Source: Anodontia alba
Lineage: Eukaryota; Mollusca; Bivalvia; Lucinida; Lucinidae
Direction: 5' to 3'
Length of the DNA stretch: 64,000 nt
NCBI GenBank assembly: GCA_964016985.1
Contig: OZ024831.1
Coordinates: forward strand, 25,331,948-25,395,947
The notes under the pieces were generated by a model, which had not been told where the DNA came from, ran no database searches, and worked only from the letters and a program-made list of their open reading frames with translations. Position numbers and translations under genes: made by a program. Positions 61,401 to 64,000 of this stretch are shown here, one piece after another. The stretch's first letter is position 1; each line of letters opens with the position of its first letter.

Positions 61401-61607
61401 TGTTATTCCTTGGTGCGTGAGGAGACAGAAGCAATGAGGCAAGCCATGGGTGTTGATACGTATCGGTATGATCATCCTAGGACAGAAGTAGCTTATGTAT
61501 ATGAAGGCGAGGATAAAATTGCTCCTATGTATAAAGGAAAATGTCTTGTTGAAATGAAGAAGAAGAGACCAGCGTGGTTTCCTCCACATTTAATGACAAA
61601 AGTTTGA
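35791..61607 (+). CDS. MRPL32: Mitochondrial large-subunit ribosomal protein bL32m (3 coding exons, 184 aa)
   Basis: Coding segments 35791-35884, 52150-52398 and 61396-61607 (94+249+212=555 nt). Both introns are phase 1 with GT/AG ends, and codons rebuild as GGG (G32) and GGT (G115). The first exon (about 31 residues) is Arg-rich, acid-poor and amphipathic, as expected for a mitochondrial targeting region. Exon 2 carries the L32 core PWLMAVPRNRR at about 64-74, a basic stretch, and the first half of a zinc ribbon. The four cysteines are C101, C104, C114 and C117, the last supplied by exon 3. The C-terminus ends KKKRPAWFPPHL, like the vertebrate KRPSWF end. In mouse and yeast the N-terminus of this protein is removed by the m-AAA protease. 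Length is close to human (188). Two in-frame ATGs (35791, 35794) open the frame; the first is used here. Confidence 0.95.
35885..37940 (+). other. MRPL32 intron 1, 5' part
   Basis: Mostly unique-looking sequence. A small cluster of AACTCGGCCC repeats lies at about 35963-36004, just after the donor. No gene or clear mobile element is seen. Confidence 0.5.
37948..38133. mobile_element. 190-bp MITE with ATACCATGGTTCTG arms
   Basis: Second copy of the block nested at 22972-23163. The central TGCGATAATGCA/TGCATTATCCCA stem is conserved. Confidence 0.7.
38205..38418. mobile_element. MITE with TTAACCC ends, MRPL32 intron 1
   Basis: Complete copy with both ends and the AACAGTGCAGATC hairpin core. 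Confidence 0.9.
39280..39415. repeat. Poly-T and T-rich low-complexity tract
   Basis: An uninterrupted T run of more than 20 bp is followed by TTATTATTG-type repeats. Confidence 0.9.
40487..42709 (+). mobile_element. Helitron-like element nested in the satellite
   Basis: Head: GGTCACCTGAGCACGAAGTG...GGTGAGCTATTGTGGTC, a hairpin with AGCACgaaGTGCT. Tail: CAGGTGAGCGACCCGT, stem GGCCC (42692-42696)/GGGCC (42699-42703), then CTTGT. Its interior carries the same satellite unit as the array it sits in. Confidence 0.65.
43358..45018 (+). mobile_element. Helitron-like element with a 127-bp tandem array
   Basis: Head: AGCTCGCCTGTACgaaGTAC...GAGAGCTATTGTAGTC. Tail: CAGGCGAGCTC, perfect stem GCTGTC (44996-45001)/GACAGC (45006-45011), CTCTTGTT. 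The interior has about seven units of roughly 127 bp (about 43915-44830) with CATGGTTCAGTGATTTTGCC and TGTCACACCTGGGATATTA, the middle ones nearly identical. Confidence 0.7.
45044..45158 (+). mobile_element. tRNA-derived SINE, 3' fragment
   Basis: Body from GGTTAACCGCTTAGAGGAC to the CAACACAAACAAA tail, inserted in a satellite unit between AATCAAAAGGAC and TTTGACTCGAAAC. No clear target duplication. Confidence 0.85.
46999..47285 (+). mobile_element. SINE-like repeat ending CGTTAAACCCCAACACAAT
   Basis: Opposite-orientation copy of the 17885-18205 repeat, sharing the CCTGCTATCCTTGTAGCAGG segment, the pyrimidine-rich middle and the CGACACAAAATGACCC end. Confidence 0.65.
47360..47682. mobile_element. 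MITE palindrome (ACAGTAAAACCTATATCG arm), interrupted at its right arm
   Basis: The left arm matches the reverse complement of the right arm through GGTTTTACTG, CTTACCCTAGC and AAAGATATACGATTTATT. The right arm resumes at 49527 with TCGATATAGG after an 1.84-kb insertion. Confidence 0.8.
47683..49526 (+). mobile_element. Helitron-like element with GACCTTGACCTAT tandem units
   Basis: Head: GCACCTGC/GCAGGGTGC hairpin, then a (GTCC)n tract at about 47731-47757. Tail: GGCAGGTGCGATGACGCC, palindrome TTCCGCGGAA (49509-49518), TTCTTGTT. The interior has two to three units with AACATTTATGTCGAAGTTC, then about eight units of roughly 145 bp with CAGTGACCTTGACCTATATT. Confidence 0.7.
49527..51660. other. 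MRPL32 intron 1, 3' middle part
   Basis: AT-rich sequence with a diverged TTAACCC-type MITE at about 50643-50822 and an AAGGGAAATAACTC-type segment near 51290. No gene is recognised. Confidence 0.5.
51668..51951 (+). mobile_element. tRNA-derived SINE with a deletion that removes box B
   Basis: The head reads GGCATTGGTGGCTCAGTTGG and goes on to GACTGGAGCCCAGG, then jumps to the body, so the box B part of the tRNA region is missing. Tail CAACACAAACAAACAAACAA. Confidence 0.88.
51960..52075. repeat. Palindrome of the GTACTCATTAGAAGTGCC family next to MRPL32 exon 2
   Basis: Near-perfect arms around CTCATCAAGGCAC, ending about 75 bp before the exon 2 acceptor. Such a hairpin close to an acceptor could affect pre-mRNA folding. 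Confidence 0.75.
52150..52398 (+). CDS. MRPL32: MRPL32 coding exon 2
   Basis: Acceptor catatttcag, donor g|gtgggt. Contains MAVPRNRR and CLNCGHHHEADTIC. An open frame extends both ways past the junctions but loses family similarity there. Confidence 0.95.
52740..53235. repeat. Composite MITE plus diverged SINE tail, left copy
   Basis: Contains two AACAGTGTAGACCC-type hairpins (52857-52923, 52986-53045), then CACCTGCCCAAGAAAAGTG...GGTAAAACACC, which aligns with the SINE 3' body. A direct-orientation copy is at 61760-62312. Confidence 0.75.
53646..54950. repeat. Tandem array, unit about 160 bp, with paired GTGACCTTGA sites
   Basis: About seven units contain AAATGGCTTGTCTGCACCC, GGATGGATTTTGACCAAACTTG and GTGACCTTGACCCCATTTTC followed by AAGGTCAC. 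The head CCCCCACCAGAGGCAGGGAC resembles the 58479 element head. Confidence 0.85.
55437..55485. repeat. (CA)n microsatellite and poly-A run
   Basis: A CACACACACACA tract is followed by more than 20 consecutive A residues. Confidence 0.95.
55510..56450 (+). mobile_element. Tandem array with Helitron-like 3' end
   Basis: Units of roughly 170-180 bp with ATCAAGGTCA and TTTATGTTTGGTATGATTAT. The right end is CAGGTGAGCTATCC with perfect stem CCTGTC (56428-56433)/GACAGG (56438-56443), then TCTTGTT. The 5' end was not found. A 173-bp unit at 56028-56200 is duplicated almost exactly at 56201-56384. Confidence 0.65.
56804..57254. mobile_element. MITE with GGCTGGCACAATTAATCG / TGATTAGCCAGCC ends
   Basis: A cleaner copy of the 22801-23448 element, lacking its nested insert. 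An AACAGTGTAGACCC hairpin with a GACGCCGCG inner stem sits at 57023-57090. Confidence 0.8.
57388..57580. mobile_element. MITE with GGGCCCAGTTGTTCAAA ends
   Basis: The ends GGGCCCAGTTGTTCAAAAC and GCTTTGAACAAATGGGCCC are inverted repeats. Best related copy at 60250-60494. Confidence 0.85.
57590..58340. repeat. Tandem array around GTGAGTGCAACTCCTCTTAC
   Basis: Starts with an ACACCTGC...GCATGGGTG stem and a TCCATCCATCAAC tract, then three to four diverged units with ACAGTTTTGTACAGATC and TTTTTGTCACTTTTT. Confidence 0.7.
58462..59450. repeat. Tandem array, unit about 160 bp, with CCACCTTTTGGTGG head hairpin
   Basis: After the CCACC/GGTGG hairpin and GGGACATATTGTTTTTGG, about five units follow with GATTTCGTGTCTGCTCTGTA, ATTTTGATGATACTTGG and GTAGAAATGTAGAACAGGAC. 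Confidence 0.8.
59808..60103 (-). mobile_element. tRNA-derived SINE, nearly full length
   Basis: Complete head with boxes A and B and most of the body. The target duplication AACTCCTCAC lies at 59798-59807 and 60104-60113; the extreme 3' tail is missing. Confidence 0.9.
60250..60494. mobile_element. MITE with GGGCCCAGTTGTTCAAAGC ends
   Basis: The ends are near-perfect inverted repeats, with an inner AAAAAATGTGAGTAGCTTTTG palindrome at about 60340-60395. Confidence 0.88.
60530..60819 (+). mobile_element. tRNA-derived SINE, full length, best-preserved head
   Basis: The head starts GGCCTCGGTGGCTCAGTTGG and box B is GGTTCAACCCC; the acceptor stem GCCTCGG/CCGAGGT pairs. A 12-bp target duplication AACAGTGTAGAC (60517-60528, 60820-60831) lies inside a MITE hairpin core. 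Confidence 0.93.
60955..61155. repeat. Palindromic MITE with CATTTCATGCAGATTGTCTCC arms
   Basis: Second good copy of the 19140-19320 family; it ends about 240 bp before MRPL32 exon 3. Confidence 0.75.
61396..61607 (+). CDS. MRPL32: MRPL32 coding exon 3 and stop
   Basis: Acceptor gttgctttcag. Supplies the last zinc-ribbon Cys in GNCYSLV, then the conserved C-terminal region ending in TGA. Confidence 0.95.
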
Positions 61608-61626
61608 TCAAATGTTATAGTTTTGT

Positions 61627-61632
61627 ATTAAA
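61627..61632 (+). terminator. Candidate polyadenylation signal ATTAAA of MRPL32
   Basis: The common variant hexamer ATTAAA lies 20 bp after the stop codon, followed by a T-rich stretch. A very short 3' UTR is plausible for a ribosomal-protein gene, but this is not proven. Confidence 0.45.
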
Positions 61633-61759
61633 ATGTTTTACTTGTGAAATCTGTCATAAGTGTTGAATGGTTGATAAGTACAATATTTACCCAAAGTAAT
61701 AGGGCACCTTAAATCCCCACCATAATGGTCCTGAAATTTAAACAAGTCCATTTGATTAC

Positions 61760-62312
61760 CGTAAGAACCCTAAGTATTGGGACACCTTTTAAACTTTTTA
61801 CTTATCATACTTGTCCTAAAATTTGAAATAGTCAGTTCTACTACCTATTGATGTGTCTAAAATAGTGTGTGTCTAAAATATTGTTGTATGTATGGCAAAC
61901 AGTGTAGACTCTGATCAGATGATCTGATCTGGGTCTACACTGTTTGCAAAGGCCTGTCTGTCCCAGTACTAAGGGTTATTACGGTACCCATTCTTGTGTC
62001 TAAAATATAACAAACAGTATAGACCCTGATCAGACACATTTTGTGGCATTTGATCTCTCTCTACAGTGTTCGCGCCAGACTGTCTGTCTGGATACTTAGG
62101 GTAAGTATCATAAATTTTTAGCTCAAGGTTACAAAATACCTGATGGGCTATGGCAGACACCTGCCCAGGAAAAGTGGTGAGTAGGTTAACTGATTGGCTG
62201 GGCATGACCTTAATTGTGTTGAGTGGGTGGTAAAACACCAACTCAAATCAAATCTATTGCAGACAGACCAGCAGTTTTGTCCATGTCTGCATCTGCATTA
62301 CACCAAATGTTA
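61760..62312. repeat. Composite MITE plus diverged SINE tail, right copy
   Basis: Same order of parts as 52740-53235: AAAATATTG segment, two AACAGTGTAGA hairpins (61896-61944, 62013-62062), then CACCTGCCCAGGAAAAGTG and GGTAAAACACCAACTC. Confidence 0.75.
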
Positions 62313-62529
62313 ACCCTTGTCATGCTGAATAAATTAAGATGCCACACCCACATCTAATTGTCAGCGAATCAGATTGCTTAATCTGGATTGATGCTATAAA
62401 ATTCACATACTTAATGAAAAACAGTGTAGATCCAGATCAGTTGGCTTCTGAACATCAGAAGCCAACTGATCTGGATCTACACTGTTTGCAAAAGCAGGGT
62501 ATATCCTGGTTCAGCCTGACAAGGGTTAA
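62310..62529. mobile_element. MITE with TTAACCC ends downstream of MRPL32
   Basis: Complete copy. The core hairpin AACAGTGTAGATCCAGATCA pairs across GAACATCAG with no mismatch over about 30 bp. Confidence 0.9.
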
Positions 62530-62799
62530 AGTTTTAGTTAAAGTTGTTTTTTTTTTAAGATGTTGGTCCAAAGTTTTATTCAGTTCAAGGCCTGTATAGG
62601 GAAACTGCACACTGTGCCACTGGAATGTACATGCAAGTTGAGTTGAGGAGAAATGAGTTTGATTATCTTGACATATGCAAACAGTTGAGGAGAAATGAGT
62701 TTGATTATCATGACATATGCAGCCAGTGAATGTTCTGATCCGCCTACACAACATTATAGGGCCTTCACTAGTACTGTCTACACTTGGCAGAGGAGTTGT

Positions 62800-62975
62800 T
62801 AATGGGGAATTATTTGGTGATAAATTTGGGATATTTTTTCTTATTTCTCCTTAATAACATATGATGTGGATACTCATTAGAAGGGCCTCACTGAGTCCCT
62901 TCTGATGAGTACACACCTCATGTTTTTATTGAGAAAATACTTCAAGAATTATCACCAAAATTTAATACTTTTCTG
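62800..62975. repeat. Palindrome with GGATACTCATTAGAAGGGCC arms
   Basis: The flanking GGTGATAAATTTGGGATA and AAGAATTATCACCAAA give outer inverted ends, as around 14210-14350. Confidence 0.7.
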
Positions 62976-63069
62976 TAACAAGTGCTATGATATGGAACTG
63001 CTACATACTGTCTTGTCATAGCTCCAGATAAGGGTTATTGAACAAAAAAGTATCAAAACCTATTGATAC

Positions 63070-63350
63070 ATTTTGAAAACATAACTATATAATTTTGACC
63101 CCCTTAAACCCCACTATTATATAGTAAAAATGGGGTTTATAGCGGTATACATCATTTTTTCTTATTTCTGCTTAAATACATAGATTGTGGGTACTTGTTA
63201 AAACTGCCTTGGTGAGGCAGTTCTAACAAGTACCCACAATCTATGTTTTTAGCAGTAATATGAAAAGCATCAGCATTTTTATCTGAAAATGCATTTTTCT
63301 GTGGTGAAATTTTCAATATATTCGAATAGGCATGTTTTCGTAATTTCTCC
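63070..63350. repeat. Palindromic MITE, third copy of the 7362/7765 family
   Basis: Shares TATATAATTTTGACCCCCTT and the palindrome at 63169-63255 (CTGCTTAAATACATAG arms). Confidence 0.8.
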
Positions 63351-64000
63351 ATTAAAAACATATGACAGAAGAATCCACATGTCTGAGCAGGTAACATGGC
63401 TTACTTGATCAGGAGATCTCTTGTTTGACTCCCACTGAACACGGAATTTGATCATGACTGTACAGCACTTCATTCTGCGGAGCCTTTCATTATCATGCCT
63501 TCATCTTGATATGACTTACAGTAAAACACATATATTTGGTGGCAGCAATTCTTGGCAGTTTTTGGTAGATTTATATTTTGGCTGATTTTTGATTTCCGAA
63601 AAAAAAAAAAAAGGATCCATGGTTTCTGACCAAGCCCTGTGTGTCTTATGTATGCCAAGTCTGCACGGTGATTTTCAACTGTTTTCCACATTGCATTGTT
63701 CTTGGAGTCTGAGTGAATACAAATCAGTTCTGTTGTCATTTAATTACTTAAAAACAACCAATTTTGAGTATTATTAGTTGTAGCTTTCTTTCTTTGTAAA
63801 GCCGTCAGTCAGTTTACAATTATACCTGCAATTTTGACAATTACTGTCAAGGTGTAGCTGTTTTTATTCAGTCATATTGAGCCGGCTTATGGCTGCATCG
63901 TTATCGTTCTTTATTCTCAGGTGCTAAACAAGTGCAAAGAATAAATCCACTTTTTCTTTTGTCATGGGTAATGCCCTTGACTGACTGATGTTTATTGCCC
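63351..64000. other. 3' end of the window, no gene seen
   Basis: AT-rich sequence with an A13 run near 63600. The short open frames show no family similarity that I recognise. Confidence 0.5.

Overview
This is a repeat-rich, AT-rich nuclear window from an animal, most likely a bivalve mollusc. The host call rests on large introns with canonical GT/AG junctions, metazoan proteins, and a repeat landscape typical of bivalves: tRNA-derived SINEs, many palindromic MITEs, and elements built from tandem repeats with CAGGTGAGC-type ends. The species cannot be fixed from sequence alone. Three complete protein-coding genes account for nearly all the coding sequence that can be defended.

Layout. 1-4121: foldback and MITE repeats. 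4122-9500 (+): a three-exon claudin/PMP22-like four-transmembrane gene (340 aa). 9501-16212: repeat-filled intergenic DNA. 16213-35640 (-): PSMA2, the proteasome alpha-2 subunit (seven coding exons, 236 aa, 19.4 kb). 35641-35790: a 150-bp gap holding a presumptive bidirectional promoter. 35791-61607 (+): MRPL32, mitochondrial ribosomal protein bL32m (three coding exons, 184 aa, introns of 16.3 and 9.0 kb). 61608-64000: MITEs and no recognisable gene. All junctions were placed by hand; the coding lengths are exact multiples of three and the phases agree at every junction.

PSMA2 and MRPL32 lie head to head with only 150 bp between their start codons. The same two genes are divergent neighbours in human (7p14.1), so this looks like a very old microsyntenic pair sharing a promoter. 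One product serves protein degradation, the other mitochondrial translation.

The introns are a dense archive of mobile DNA: ten copies of one tRNA-derived SINE, most with target-site duplications; a mariner transposase remnant; a LINE 3' end; several MITE families, many carrying one recurring AACAGTGTAGA hairpin core; a 69-bp minisatellite; and six element termini that share one plan (CAGGTGAGC-like box, then a hairpin of variable sequence, then CTTGTT). Those six are probably Helitron/Helentron-like non-autonomous elements. One of them interrupts a MITE palindrome, so its empty site can be read directly. A 3.07-kb segment in PSMA2 intron 1, bounded by about 60-bp inverted repeats and carrying an unrecognised GC-rich reading frame, is the least explained block.
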